From the NCBI RefSeq assembly GCF_022410515.1, contig NZ_JACSDI010000001.1:868001-932000 (forward strand): a DNA stretch of 64,000 nt, read 5' to 3'. Shown in pieces: positions 1 to 9,410 of this stretch. The notes below the pieces were generated by a model. That model was not told the origin of the DNA and made no database searches. It saw only the letters and a program-made list of their open reading frames with translations. Numbering within the stretch: position 1 is the first letter of the stretch; every line of letters starts with the position of its first letter. This DNA comes from Shewanella cutis (GTDB lineage: Bacteria; Pseudomonadota; Gammaproteobacteria; Enterobacterales; Shewanellaceae). The position numbers were made by a program, and so were the translations under genes.

Positions 1-1638
1 CTTGAAGCGCCATTGATTAACAAGGGCAGTGCATTTTCGGAAGAAGAGCGAATTTTCTTTAACCTCGAAGGCTTAGTACCCTACGCAATTGAAACAATTG
101 AAGAACAGGCTTCGCGCGCCTACGATCAATTCAGAAGTTTCAATAACGATCTCGATAAACACATTTATCTGCGCAACATTCAAGACACCAACGAGACGCT
201 GTTTTATCGTTTAGTGCAAAATCACATCAGCGAAATGATGCCAATTATCTACACTCCAACGGTGGGTTTGGCCTGTGAGCGCTTCTCGAAAAACTATCGC
301 CGTAACCGAGGCCTGTTCATCTCCTACCCAAATAAGGACAGAATCGACGACATCCTCAATAACTCGACTCGCCAAAAAGTAAAAATCATCGTTGTGACCG
401 ACGGAGAGCGCATCTTAGGCTTAGGCGACCAAGGTATTGGCGGCATGGGGATCCCGATTGGTAAACTGTCACTCTACACTAGCTGTGGTGGGATCAGCCC
501 CGCGTACACACTGCCAATTACCTTAGACGTAGGTACCGATAATCCACAATTGCTGGAAGATCCTATGTACATGGGTTGGCGCCATCCGCGTATTGGCGGC
601 GAAGAATATGCCGAATTTATCGAAGCCTTTATGCAAGCAGTGCATGTACGTTGGCCAGATACACTGATCCAATTCGAAGACTTTGCCCAAAAGAATGCGA
701 TGCCAATTCTTGAGCGTTATAAGGATCGCTACTGCTGCTTTAACGATGATATTCAAGGTACTGCCGCTGTGACTGTGGGCTCGTTACTCGCCGCCTGTAA
801 AGCCGCGGGTACTGAGCTTAACAAACAGCGTGTCGCCTTCTTAGGTGCCGGTAGCGCTGGCTGCGGTATTGCCGAAGCTATCGTTGCGCAAATGGTGTCT
901 GAAGGGATCAGCGATGAGCAAGCCCGCAGCCAAGTTTGTATGGTTGACCGTTGGGGCCTGCTGCTCGACAACATGCCTAACCTGTTGCCATTCCAACAAA
1001 AATTGGCTCAAAAATGTGCTGATATCAGCAACTGGAATAACTTCAGCGATAATATTTCACTGCTCGATGTGGTGAATAACGCTAAACCAACGGTTCTGAT
1101 TGGCGTATCGGGCGCACCGGGTCTATTTACTGAAGAAATTGTGCGTGCAATGCATAGCCACTGCGAACGCCCAATTATCTTCCCACTGTCGAACCCGACC
1201 AGTCGTGTTGAAGCGACGCCGAAAGACATTCTGCACTGGACGTCTGGCCAAGCTTTAGTTGCAACGGGTAGCCCGTTCGAACCTGTAGTTGTCGATGGCG
1301 AGACCTATGAAATCGCGCAATGTAACAACAGCTTTATCTTCCCTGGTATTGGTTTAGGTGTACTCGCCTCGGGTGCTCGCCATGTATCCGATGCGATGTT
1401 AATGGCATCGAGCCGTGCGCTCGCCGAATGCTCGCCTTTGGCGATTAATGGCTCAGGGCCACTCCTACCAAAACTGGAAGATATTCACTCAGTGAGTAAG
1501 CATATTGCCTTCGCCGTCGGTAAAGTGGCGATTGAACAGGGTTTATCCTTACCCGCGAGTGATGAGCTGCTGATGCAATCTATCGAAGATAATTTCTGGA
1601 AACCAGAGTATCGCCGTTATAAGCGTACTTCGTTCTAA
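1..1638 (+). CDS. maeA: NAD-dependent malic enzyme, 5-prime end outside the window
   Basis: Oxidative decarboxylation of malate to pyruvate with NAD, a cytosolic anaplerotic enzyme. The reading frame is open from base 1, and the residues before the first possible in-window start (TTG at 13) continue the family's N-terminal pattern, so the true start is upstream. Compared with the E. coli SfcA/MaeA protein (about 565 aa), only some 20 residues are missing. Visible family signatures are IYTPTVG near residue 80, the [15 protein letters not shown] segment, the FNDDIQGTA metal-site region and the Rossmann glycine motif [13 protein letters not shown]. It ends YRRYKRTSF, matching the family's C-terminus. 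A hairpin follows the stop at 1663-1680. Assignment to the NAD type rests on overall similarity to MaeA rather than to the fused NADP-type MaeB. Confidence 0.95.
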   Translation, partial: LEAPLINKGSAFSEEERIFFNLEGLVPYAIETIEEQASRAYDQFRSFNNDLDKHIYLRNIQDTNETLFYRLVQNHISEMMPIIYTPTVGLACERFSKNYRRNRGLFISYPNKDRIDDILNNSTRQKVKIIVVTDGERILGLGDQGIGGMGIPIGKLSLYTSCGGISPAYTLPITLDVGTDNPQLLEDPMYMGWRHPRIGGEEYAEFIEAFMQAVHVRWPDTLIQFEDFAQKNAMPILERYKDRYCCFNDDIQGTAAVTVGSLLAACKAAGTELNKQRVAFLGAGSAGCGIAEAIVAQMVSEGISDEQARSQVCMVDRWGLLLDNMPNLLPFQQKLAQKCADISNWNNFSDNISLLDVVNNAKPTVLIGVSGAPGLFTEEIVRAMHSHCERPIIFPLSNPTSRVEATPKDILHWTSGQALVATGSPFEPVVVDGETYEIAQCNNSFIFPGIGLGVLASGARHVSDAMLMASSRALAECSPLAINGSGPLLPKLEDIHSVSKHIAFAVGKVAIEQGLSLPASDELLMQSIEDNFWKPEYRRYKRTSF

Positions 1639-1655
1639 TTTCAGACATTATTCCA

Positions 1656-1686
1656 ATAAAAAGCCCGTCAATCGACGGGCATTTGC
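1656..1686. terminator. Bidirectional terminator between maeA and the convergent hypothetical gene
   Basis: A 7-bp perfect stem (GCCCGTC at 1663-1669, GACGGGC at 1674-1680) with a 4-nt loop. The A-run on its left gives a good T-run for leftward transcription. The right side (ATTT) is weaker for the rightward maeA transcript. Confidence 0.8.
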
Positions 1687-1710
1687 TATCTAGCTCAAGA
1701 CGTTTATGCC

Positions 1711-2145
1711 TTATGGCGCCATCACTTGCTTAAAGCTATTGAGCATTGAACGGTCGGTGCGCGCTTTCTTTAATTTGCGCACGCACTCCTTTAATGACTC
1801 GTCGGCTAAACGAGTAAAAATGCCGTTATATTCCTGTTCATTGATCGCTTCATCGGTATCAGCCTGCTCAGAAATCTCTTGGGCCACTCGGCTTAATTGC
1901 AGCCAAGCGTTGGCGATATAAAAACCGTGGAACTCAGCCTGTGGCATCAAGTTACGAGCGCTGGCAGGCAATGCCTCCCAAGCCGCGGCAAATTTGCCTT
2001 CGCGATCGAGTAACAACTCAGCGCATAGACCTTTATAAGCCTCTAATAGGCTCTCAGGCATTTTTGCCATAGGTAACACTTTATTGGCCACATTGTGGGA
2101 AATCCGCTCGGCGGTTTCACGATATTCAACTGATACTTCAGCCAT
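1711..2145 (-). CDS. Small cytosolic protein of unknown function, probably DUF3069
   Basis: A 144-aa protein with no signal peptide and no membrane segment, predicted to be largely helical and rich in Ala, Glu and Leu. Its C-terminal part (SLKECVRKLKKARTDRS) is basic. I recognise it tentatively as the DUF3069 family found in Shewanella and Vibrio relatives, with no known role. The ATG at 2145 has an AGAGAG ribosome site upstream. It lies 23 bp downstream of the PAP2 gene on the same strand and could be co-transcribed with it, and it is convergent with maeA across a shared terminator. Confidence 0.75.
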   Translation of the reverse strand: MAEVSVEYRETAERISHNVANKVLPMAKMPESLLEAYKGLCAELLLDREGKFAAAWEALPASARNLMPQAEFHGFYIANAWLQLSRVAQEISEQADTDEAINEQEYNGIFTRLADESLKECVRKLKKARTDRSMLNSFKQVMAP

Positions 2146-2168
2146 AATTACTCTCTTTCGTAAACGAC

Positions 2169-2696
2169 TTAAAATTGGCCGCTAAGATATAAACCATAAA
2201 CCCCATTATGGGCTAACGGTGTCACTGTGATCCCTTTATAGGGCTCCGTAAAATACCAACCCGCCAGCATACCAATAGCAGCTCCGGCGAGTACATCTTC
2301 TAGATAATGCTTATCGCTCTCGACTCGGGTATAGCCCACATATGAAGCAGCGAGATAGGCAGGCAGACCATATTGCCAGCCATAGCGCTGCTGAATAAAC
2401 GTGGCCGCCATAAAGCTGTCCGAAGTGTGTCCTGACGGAAAAGAATCATCACCACTACCATCGGGTCTATCCTTACTGACACCCAGTTTAAGCCCTTCGA
2501 CGATGACTCGACTTGAGACTGCAGCCTTGAGTAACTGCCAACTGCCCTCATTACCCTCTTCATAAAATAAAGTTGCCCCCAAGGCGGTTGCAGGTAAGAG
2601 CAGGTGCACCACATCACCCGAAGTTTCGATATCATCCGAGCTTGCCCAACTCGCTCCAGTAAATAGCAAAAGGATGGTACTGAGTACTTTTTTCAA
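2169..2696 (-). CDS. Secreted PAP2-family phosphatase
   Basis: A type 2 phosphatidic acid phosphatase/acid phosphatase superfamily member, 175 aa. Residues 1-18 form a signal peptide ending ASWA-S. All three PAP2 motifs are present: K70...R77-P78, PSGH at 87-90, and R124...H130...D134 (the YTRVESDKHYLED segment), so catalysis should be intact. The short length and Sec signal suggest a periplasmic or membrane-anchored phosphatase; the substrate could be a lipid phosphate (undecaprenyl-PP type) or a soluble phosphate ester. The chosen start is TTG at 2696, preceded by AAGGA with a normal spacing; there is no in-frame ATG that would keep the signal peptide. Confidence 0.85.
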   Translation of the reverse strand: MKKVLSTILLLFTGASWASSDDIETSGDVVHLLLPATALGATLFYEEGNEGSWQLLKAAVSSRVIVEGLKLGVSKDRPDGSGDDSFPSGHTSDSFMAATFIQQRYGWQYGLPAYLAASYVGYTRVESDKHYLEDVLAGAAIGMLAGWYFTEPYKGITVTPLAHNGVYGLYLSGQF

Positions 2697-2852
2697 AGGG
2701 CTTCCTTATAGGGTGAAATCCAAAGCGACGTTTATACCTTGATAGCGGAATGAATGCAAAAATTCCCAATAGACAATGTAACCAATAGGTGAAAAACTTA
2801 TGCTAAGATAATGATTAGCTATCTGTTTCAGTGCGAACAGGAAATACCTCCC

Positions 2853-4748
2853 TTGCAAGATTGCCAACGATATTTAACCATACTCATTTTGTTGCTTATT
2901 GCGCCACTAAAGCTTGCAGCAGAAGAGAAAACGCAGGTTGATCAAATATTCGCATTATTTGATAGTGGCGAAGCAGTCCCGCGTGAAACTATCGAACAAA
3001 ATCTAGCACTATTAGAAAAGTTAATATCAAGCGATGATTCTAAGCGTATAGAGAAGCTTAATCTGCTGAAGTGCTGGAACCAAGTGTCTGACACCGAAAA
3101 AGAAATTGCCAACGCATTAAACTATGCAAAACAATCAGTTGCAAATATACCAGCGACAGCTTCAACTCATTACATAATAGATATCACCCTTTGCTACTCT
3201 TGGTTTCTACAATTAACAGGCGATATCAGTGGAGCCATGCAGGGCTACACTAAGAGCCTCAAAAGTGCGTACGAGCATGAGGACATTAAACTTATTGCAG
3301 ATGCTCGCAGCCTGCGAGGTGCTCTGCACTCTTATATAGGCAACTTTTCTGAAGCATTGGATGATCTGGTGACAGCTCAAGGACTGTATGAATCTTTAAA
3401 TCTTACCGGATGGGCGAATGTAAATCTTAGCGATATAGCCACGAGTTTTAGGCGTTACGGTGATCCCGAGAGCGCTATAAAATACTATAGTAAACTCAAA
3501 GAATTATATTTAAAGAATGGAAATAAAGAGCAAGTTGCGAATGTGACTTCTGATATAGGCATAGCATTAGACGAAATGGGTGAGCATGAGAAAGCAATTG
3601 AGAACTTCCGCTCTAGCTATCAATATTATAAAGAACATAATCTCAATCTTATTGCTGCAATCAACGCGACAAATATTGCCTATAGCCTAATTCAGTTAAA
3701 TCGCCTCAATGAAGCCGAAACCTATTTAAAGGAAGCCGCACTGGAAATAACCGAACATGAACCAGCTGCTTATAGTTTTTTAAAGCTATTTTTGGGGAAA
3801 ATTCGTTTTCAACAGGGGCGCGATCAAGAAGCGCTAGATGAACTCTCTGCATCAGAAAATGCATTTAGACTGATGCACAATGACCGTGGGCTGATCCAGC
3901 TTTTACAACTAAAAAGCGACGTCTATGCATCTCTTGGCGATTTGCCGCAAGCTTATAATACACTTCAACAATTTGTTGTCCTTACCAAGAAAGTGGATGA
4001 TAACTCCTCAGCGCATCAGACGACAGAATTAAAAATAAAGTTTGATACGAGTTGGATCGAGTCAGAAAATAAGCGATTGATTGATAATCAAAAATCGAAG
4101 GAGCAAGAGTTAGCGCTGCTTGAAAAAAACAAATCTCTGCAACTTATCATCCTGCTGCTAACGGGCTGTATCTTGGCAATAGTGTCGCTGTTTGCCTATA
4201 AACAAGTACAAAGAAATAGGCATTTACAAACCATAGCCCTAACCGACTATCTGACCCAATTGCCCAACCGCAGGCACATCTATGCCCAAGCGGACCTGTA
4301 TTTTCAACAGGCGCTAAAGCAACAAACCCCGTTATCAGTGATTATTTTCGATGCGGATCATTTTAAAATGATTAACGATAGTTTCGGCCATGAAATTGGC
4401 GACCAAGCCCTGTTAACCATAGCCGAAGCCAGCCAAGCTTTAACGGCGGATCGCAACTTGATTGGCCGTATCGGCGGAGAAGAGTTTTTAATTTTACTGC
4501 CCAATACTGATGCAAAACGAGTTTGGGAGCTAGCACATGAATTACAAACCTTAATCACCCGTTATGGTGCGATTAATTTACCTGTAGAGTTAAAGCTAAC
4601 CGTAAGTGCTGGAGTAGCTACTTTAAATATGGAATTAGGCAAGCAAGATGAAAGCTTTGCCCGTTTGTTGAAACGAGCTGACAATGCCCTGTACGAAGCC
4701 AAAAATGCCGGAAGAAACTGCGTTAAAGCTGCTGAAGCGATAGCTTAA
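2853..4748 (+). CDS. TPR-containing transmembrane diguanylate cyclase (GGDEF)
   Basis: Predicted to make cyclic di-GMP from two GTP. Order: signal peptide, a long helical TPR sensor region (about residues 30-400), a short coiled segment, one membrane span (about 429-448) and a C-terminal GGDEF domain. The domain keeps DYLTQLPNRR near 464 and RIGGEEF near 541, so it looks active. The TPR region would be periplasmic, as in other Shewanella and Vibrio cyclases of this layout. The longest frame starts with ATG at 2811, but the TTG at 2853 has AGGAAA 8 nt upstream and gives a better signal peptide, so I place the start there. Its stop overlaps the stop of the convergent gene by 4 nt. Confidence 0.85.
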   Translation: MQDCQRYLTILILLLIAPLKLAAEEKTQVDQIFALFDSGEAVPRETIEQNLALLEKLISSDDSKRIEKLNLLKCWNQVSDTEKEIANALNYAKQSVANIPATASTHYIIDITLCYSWFLQLTGDISGAMQGYTKSLKSAYEHEDIKLIADARSLRGALHSYIGNFSEALDDLVTAQGLYESLNLTGWANVNLSDIATSFRRYGDPESAIKYYSKLKELYLKNGNKEQVANVTSDIGIALDEMGEHEKAIENFRSSYQYYKEHNLNLIAAINATNIAYSLIQLNRLNEAETYLKEAALEITEHEPAAYSFLKLFLGKIRFQQGRDQEALDELSASENAFRLMHNDRGLIQLLQLKSDVYASLGDLPQAYNTLQQFVVLTKKVDDNSSAHQTTELKIKFDTSWIESENKRLIDNQKSKEQELALLEKNKSLQLIILLLTGCILAIVSLFAYKQVQRNRHLQTIALTDYLTQLPNRRHIYAQADLYFQQALKQQTPLSVIIFDADHFKMINDSFGHEIGDQALLTIAEASQALTADRNLIGRIGGEEFLILLPNTDAKRVWELAHELQTLITRYGAINLPVELKLTVSAGVATLNMELGKQDESFARLLKRADNALYEAKNAGRNCVKAAEAIA

Positions 4749-5545
4749 TTATCTTTATGCCAAAAGATTTGATGTTGAAGAGGTGGCGGTAATGCGCCAA
4801 ACCATTTTTGATAGAGTCGAGTAAAATCCCCCGACTCTTTAAGCTTTTCTAGCTCAGCTTGCCAGCGTTGAACCATATCCGCAGACGTGCCCTTAGAGAA
4901 AGCAAGGTAAAGATTAACCTCAGAGACCACATAAACTGCTCGAATATCTATAAGTCTCGTCCCTACCTCCTCAAGTATATGTTTCACCGCCAAATCAGCC
5001 TGACACCAAAAACGCACTCGTGAAAACAATAGTTGTTTAGCCGATTGCTGCGGGAAACTCGCCACTAATAAAGAGGTTACACCTTGCTGCTGTAATAGCT
5101 GTGCGCCTACTGACTCACGATAAACACCGACAATTCCCGCCGCACTGACATCTGCCAACTGCTTAATACTGATAGGATCATCAGCTCTAGCGTAGAGGGT
5201 GATTTTGCTGGTCGCAATGGGGCCGATAAAATCGAAATGGGCTTCCCGCTCATCGCTAATAGAAGTGGCAAACAACAATACATTTGGCGCGGAGTTGGCT
5301 ATCGCGTAAGCCCTAGCCCAAGGTAAAACTTCAATTTTTTCCTGCTGACCCATTCGTGCCTGCAATATATTAACCAGCTCAACACCAAAACCTGTTGGCA
5401 CGCCATCTTGCTCAAAACTCATGGGCGGCCAAGACTCTGTAACTAAACGAACAGGTTCAGTTACTGCAAAACTCCCGCCGGCATAAACCAATAGACCCGC
5501 GCAAAACAATAGGTGATAGCAGTGTTTACTAAAGGTAGGCAACAT
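4745..5545 (-). CDS. Periplasmic solute-binding-like protein (family 3)
   Basis: A 266-aa protein with a signal peptide (hydrophobic LLFCAGLLVYAGG, cleavage near SFA-V) followed by a family 3 extracellular solute-binding fold: VRLVTESWPPMSFEQDG, GFGVELVNILQARM and LPWARAYAIA are typical. No permease or ATPase genes are adjacent, so it is probably one of the many orphan Shewanella family 3 binding proteins and not part of a complete amino-acid ABC importer. The ligand is unknown. A TTG at 5551 is two codons upstream of the ATG chosen here; neither has a strong ribosome site. It is convergent with the GGDEF gene and their 3-prime ends overlap by 4 nt. Confidence 0.8.
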   Translation of the reverse strand: MLPTFSKHCYHLLFCAGLLVYAGGSFAVTEPVRLVTESWPPMSFEQDGVPTGFGVELVNILQARMGQQEKIEVLPWARAYAIANSAPNVLLFATSISDEREAHFDFIGPIATSKITLYARADDPISIKQLADVSAAGIVGVYRESVGAQLLQQQGVTSLLVASFPQQSAKQLLFSRVRFWCQADLAVKHILEEVGTRLIDIRAVYVVSEVNLYLAFSKGTSADMVQRWQAELEKLKESGDFTRLYQKWFGALPPPLQHQIFWHKDN

Positions 5546-5706
5546 GAGCAAGGCCGAAGGGGAAAGTTAATCTTAATCATAGTGCTAATTTACGCACAGA
5601 AGAAAGCAACAATTATAATTTGGCTTATCCCCTAAACACTAAACTCGTCCGCTACAGCTTAAAACTGCTATCATAGAGCCATCTTATCAAGTTCAATGCC
5701 GTTTCA

Positions 5707-6888
5707 ATGTCGATCACAGCCACCTCTCCCGCCAATATTCCCGACGCCGCAACACTTAGTCGTCTTGCCATGCAAATCAAGACTTGGGGAAAGGCCCTCG
5801 GATTTGCCCAAATAGGGATTTGCGACACCGATTTAACCGCGGAAGAAGCTAAGTTGGAAACGTGGTTAGATAAAGGATATCACGGGGAAATGGCCTATAT
5901 GGCCACCCATGGCATGATGCGCGCTCGCCCCCACGAATTGCATCCAGGCACAGTACGAGTGATATCAGCCCGAATGGATTATTTGCCCCCTGAGGCGGGT
6001 TTTGCCACTAACTTAGCCTCGCCGAATATGGGCTATATCTCCCGCTACGCAGGCGGTAGGGATTATCACAAACTCATTCGCGCTCGCCTAAAAAAGCTTG
6101 GCGATCAAATCAGTAGCGAGCTTGTCACCTTGGGGTTCGATGCCGCTGACTTTAGACCATTTGTCGATTCAGCCCCTGTACTAGAACGTCCATTAGCCGA
6201 AAAAGCCGGGATAGGTTGGACTGGTAAGCACTCACTTATTCTTAACCACGATGCAGGTAGCTGGTTCTTCCTCGGGGAATTGCTGATCAACTTGCCCTTA
6301 CCCGTAGATATTCCGATCCAGGAAGACTGCAACACCTGCGTGGCCTGTATCACCTCTTGCCCTACGGGCGCTATCGTCGAGCCTTATACCGTGGATGCAC
6401 GGCGCTGTATTTCTTATCTAACAATCGAATTGCAGGGAGCCATTCCAGAGGAATTTCGTCCGTTAATGGGTAATCGCATTTATGGCTGCGATGATTGTCA
6501 GTTAGTGTGTCCAGTCAATCGTGCGGCGCCGCTAACGCAAGAGAGTGATTTCCATATTCGCCCCAAACTCAAGCAGCCCGAACTACTCACGCTATTTGCT
6601 TGGAGTGAAACAGAATTTTTAAAGCAAACCGAAGGCAGTGCCATTCGCCGTATTGGTCATCAGCGCTGGCTACGCAATATCGCCGTCGCCCTAGGCAATG
6701 CGCCGAGTTCGCCACAAATCATCACCGCCCTTGAGCAACGTAAAGCCCAAGCGGATATCGATGATATGGTGAAAGAACATATCGACTGGGCCCTATCGCG
6801 GCAACATGCGGGCGGCTCACAAGCCAATAACCGTAAAACGGAGCGACTGGTTAGGGTCATTCAAAAAGGCCTGCCACGAGATGCCTAG
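5707..6888 (+). CDS. queG: Epoxyqueuosine reductase QueG
   Basis: The last step of queuosine synthesis, reduction of epoxyqueuosine in tRNA, using cobalamin and two [4Fe-4S] clusters. The protein has 393 aa, close to the family length. The ferredoxin-type cysteines are clear: CNTCVACITSCP near residue 210, a lone cysteine in RRCISY, and CDDCQLVCPVN near 260. The N-terminal segment KTWGKALGFAQIGI matches the family start, and SAPVLERPLAEKAGIGW is highly conserved. The ATG at 5707 has a poor ribosome site, but the next in-frame ATG would remove conserved residues. It converges with modE 17 bp downstream. Confidence 0.95.
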   Translation: MSITATSPANIPDAATLSRLAMQIKTWGKALGFAQIGICDTDLTAEEAKLETWLDKGYHGEMAYMATHGMMRARPHELHPGTVRVISARMDYLPPEAGFATNLASPNMGYISRYAGGRDYHKLIRARLKKLGDQISSELVTLGFDAADFRPFVDSAPVLERPLAEKAGIGWTGKHSLILNHDAGSWFFLGELLINLPLPVDIPIQEDCNTCVACITSCPTGAIVEPYTVDARRCISYLTIELQGAIPEEFRPLMGNRIYGCDDCQLVCPVNRAAPLTQESDFHIRPKLKQPELLTLFAWSETEFLKQTEGSAIRRIGHQRWLRNIAVALGNAPSSPQIITALEQRKAQADIDDMVKEHIDWALSRQHAGGSQANNRKTERLVRVIQKGLPRDA

Positions 6889-6905
6889 CATCCTCGCTGC
6901 ATGCT

Positions 6906-7685
6906 TTAATTCATACTGGCAACAATCACTTGTGTGGCATCAAAACAGGCAAAACACGGCTGACCTAGTACTAGCGTTTGGGTGTCTGCCAACGGCATCA
7001 CTGAGTAGATCACATCCTTGCCACCGATATTGATGGCTAATTCAGCCTTATCGGCCAATTCTGTCACACTCAGTAAGTGCCCACTGACGCAATTTTGCCC
7101 CTCGCTCTGGCAGACATAACGACTGGCAATCACTGCGGGCGCCTTAAACAACAATAAAATCGATTGATTAAGCGCTAACTGCAGACGCTCAAAACTGGCA
7201 TGGGTCACTGAGATTTGGATCTGTTGCCCCCCCGCCAATGTCACCTTCAGGCTGTCATTCAAGCCGAGCGGCTCAATGCTATGGATACGAGCGGTTAACT
7301 GGTTGCGGGCGCTGGTTTTAAGGGAGAAATGCGCCATCACATCTAACAGACTGTGCATATCGACTGAATCATCCAGCAGCGCCGACAGCGCCATTTCCTG
7401 CACCTGCGAGGTAATGGAGTACACCTTAAGTAAACGCTCACCAAACTCGGTCAGTTTGGCGCCACCGCCGCCTTTACCGCCCTTTTCGCTGCTGACGACG
7501 GGCTCGGGCATAGTGGTATTCATCTCGTTTATCGCATCCCACGCGGCCTTATAGCTAATCCCCGCCAACTTGGCGCCTTGGCTTATCGATCCCGTATTGG
7601 CCACTTGGCGTAGTAAAGCTATCCGCCGCGTATTGGCGAAAGATTTATCCCCCAATGACAATGTCAGTAGTGCGTGTAAGTCCAT
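6906..7685 (-). CDS. modE: Molybdate-responsive transcriptional regulator ModE
   Basis: A repressor of molybdate uptake that binds DNA when loaded with molybdate. The 259-aa protein has an N-terminal winged helix-turn-helix (about residues 15-60, TGSISQGAKLAGISYKAAW) with the family's glycine-rich wing region (KGGKGGGGAKLT). Two C-terminal Mop/TOBE ligand-binding repeats follow (about 125-190 and 195-259). It is divergent from modABC, with a perfect palindrome of ModE-box type at 7837-7862 in between, which makes local control of modABC very likely. Confidence 0.95.
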   Translation of the reverse strand: MDLHALLTLSLGDKSFANTRRIALLRQVANTGSISQGAKLAGISYKAAWDAINEMNTTMPEPVVSSEKGGKGGGGAKLTEFGERLLKVYSITSQVQEMALSALLDDSVDMHSLLDVMAHFSLKTSARNQLTARIHSIEPLGLNDSLKVTLAGGQQIQISVTHASFERLQLALNQSILLLFKAPAVIASRYVCQSEGQNCVSGHLLSVTELADKAELAINIGGKDVIYSVMPLADTQTLVLGQPCFACFDATQVIVASMN

Positions 7686-7836
7686 GTTCCTGCGCGCCTT
7701 AACTTAAGTGAATGTTATTGTCCCCGATCAATCTTGAGATACCAATATGTACACTCAGAATTATCAGCCTAGGTATTGCTGCTTTCACAGATAAATCGAG
7801 CCGAGATCACTAATTTATGCATCGGGGCTTGAATAC

Positions 7837-7862
7837 TCGATATATAGATTGGTATATATCGA
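7837..7862 (+). promoter_or_regulatory. ModE operator in front of modA
   Basis: TCGATATATA (7837-7846) and its exact reverse complement TATATATCGA (7853-7862) are separated by 6 nt (GATTGG). This matches the known ModE box layout of two TATATA-containing arms ending in a CGA/CGAT element. It lies 25 bp upstream of the modA start codon, where binding would block the promoter or early elongation. Confidence 0.85.
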
Positions 7863-7887
7863 TCACTTTTTATCACGGAGGAACACC

Positions 7888-8673
7888 ATGAGCTCGCTCA
7901 AACACTTTTTGCGCTTTACCACAGCCTCAGTCATTGGCTTAGCTCTCAGTTGCAGCGTCAGTTTTGCCTCTGACAAAGAACAAGTAACTGTTTTTGCTGC
8001 CGCATCACTCACCAATGCGCTTAATGAGATTGGCCAGCAGTACGAAAAGGAACATCAAACAAAAGTGATTTTCTCCTTTGCCTCGTCTTCAACCTTAGCG
8101 AAACAAATTGCCAATGGTGCACCTGCCGATCTGTTTATCTCCGCCAACCAAAAATGGATGGATTACCTCGTCGAGGCCAAGGCGGTCAATGCCGATAGCC
8201 GTATTACCCTGTTAAAAAATACCTTAGTGCTGATTGCCGAAAAGAATAGCCCAGTAGACCAAGTCATCCTAAACAGCGATTGGGATATTAAGGCCGCGGT
8301 CAATGGCAGCCGTTTAGCGGTGGGCGACCCTGACCATGTCCCAGCTGGACAATACGCCAAGCAAGCGCTTGAAAACCTAAATCTTTGGAAAATCACCGAG
8401 CCACTGCTGGCAAGAGCAAACAATGTGCGCGCAGCTTTAGCATTGGTAGAACAGGGCGAAGCACCGCTCGGTATCGTCTATTCAACCGATGCCAAAGTGG
8501 CGCAAAAGATTAAAATTGTGGCAACCTTCCCAGCCAGCAGCTATAGCCCAATTGAATATCCCAGCGCCTTAACTCAGCAGCAATCAACTGACAGCGCGAA
8601 AGCGTTTAATCAATATCTGCAAGGCCCTAGCGCAAAAGTAGTGTTTGAAAAATATGGCTTTGGAGTGAATTAG
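7888..8673 (+). CDS. modA: Molybdate ABC transporter periplasmic binding protein ModA
   Basis: Captures molybdate or tungstate in the periplasm. It has 261 aa from the ATG at 7888, which has GGAGG at 7877-7881, 6 nt upstream. The frame can be extended to 7849, but that longer start would lie inside the ModE operator and has no ribosome site. The signal peptide is residues 1-27 (cleavage after VSFA). The mature protein begins with the family pattern VTVFAAASLTNAL; the SSSTLAKQIANGAPADLFISAN segment and VGDPDHVPAGQYA correspond to oxyanion-binding loops. It is first in the modABC operon and overlaps modB by 1 nt. Confidence 0.95.
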   Translation: MSSLKHFLRFTTASVIGLALSCSVSFASDKEQVTVFAAASLTNALNEIGQQYEKEHQTKVIFSFASSSTLAKQIANGAPADLFISANQKWMDYLVEAKAVNADSRITLLKNTLVLIAEKNSPVDQVILNSDWDIKAAVNGSRLAVGDPDHVPAGQYAKQALENLNLWKITEPLLARANNVRAALALVEQGEAPLGIVYSTDAKVAQKIKIVATFPASSYSPIEYPSALTQQQSTDSAKAFNQYLQGPSAKVVFEKYGFGVN

Positions 8674-9410
8674 TGCTGAGTGATTTTATCTTAAGTGGTT
8701 CGCTGTTTAGCGAGCCACTGCTCAGCGAATACGAAACCGCCGCGCTGCTACTGAGCCTCAAAGTCTCGGCGGTTGCGGTGCTCGCCAGTTTACCCTTAGG
8801 CATTTTATGCGCTTGGTTGTTAGCACGCGTAGAGTTCCACGGTAAGGCTATCTTCGACAGTCTCCTGCATCTCCCCCTAGTGTTACCACCTGTGGTTGTG
8901 GGTTACCTGCTGCTTATCAGCATGGGGCGTCAAGGCATTATCGGACAATGGCTTTATAACTGGTTTGGATTAAGTTTTAGCTTTAGTTGGCGCGGCGCGG
9001 CACTCGCCGCTGCAGTGGTCTCCTTTCCTTTAATGGTCAGAGCCATACGTCAATCCTTCGAAACCGTCGATATTCGCCTAGAACAGGCGGCGCGCACCTT
9101 GGGAAGCAGTCGCTGGCGGGTATTCCTAACCATCACATTGCCGCTCACCTCGCCCGGTATCGTCTCAGGGATGATCATCGCCTTTGCCCGCAGCCTAGGT
9201 GAATTTGGCTCAACCATCACCTTCGTCTCCAATATTCCCGGTGAAACTCGCACGATTCCGCTAGCCATGTATTCCTTTATCGAAACGCCAGGAGCAGAAT
9301 ATGAGGCAATGCGCCTATGTATCATCTCGATAGTGATAGCGCTGGCCTCCTTACTCGCCTCCCAATGGCTCACTAAAAAGGCCCTCAAAAGAACGGCAAG
9401 TGTATGTTAA
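8673..9410 (+). CDS. modB: Molybdate ABC transporter permease ModB
   Basis: The inner-membrane channel subunit, 245 aa with about five to six membrane spans. The EAA-type loop that contacts the ATPase is visible as EQAARTLGSSRWRVF followed by LPLTSPGIVSG, and the family signature FARSLGEFGSTITF is present. It starts at GTG 8673, sharing the G of the modA stop (TAGTG), and overlaps modC by 7 nt, so the three genes are translationally coupled. Confidence 0.95.
   Translation: MLSDFILSGSLFSEPLLSEYETAALLLSLKVSAVAVLASLPLGILCAWLLARVEFHGKAIFDSLLHLPLVLPPVVVGYLLLISMGRQGIIGQWLYNWFGLSFSFSWRGAALAAAVVSFPLMVRAIRQSFETVDIRLEQAARTLGSSRWRVFLTITLPLTSPGIVSGMIIAFARSLGEFGSTITFVSNIPGETRTIPLAMYSFIETPGAEYEAMRLCIISIVIALASLLASQWLTKKALKRTASVC

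Noticed and set aside
2300..2635. A 111-aa frame antiparallel-phase to the PAP2 gene
   Set aside because: Same strand, different phase, and no family pattern; the PAP2 frame has a signal peptide and all three catalytic motifs.
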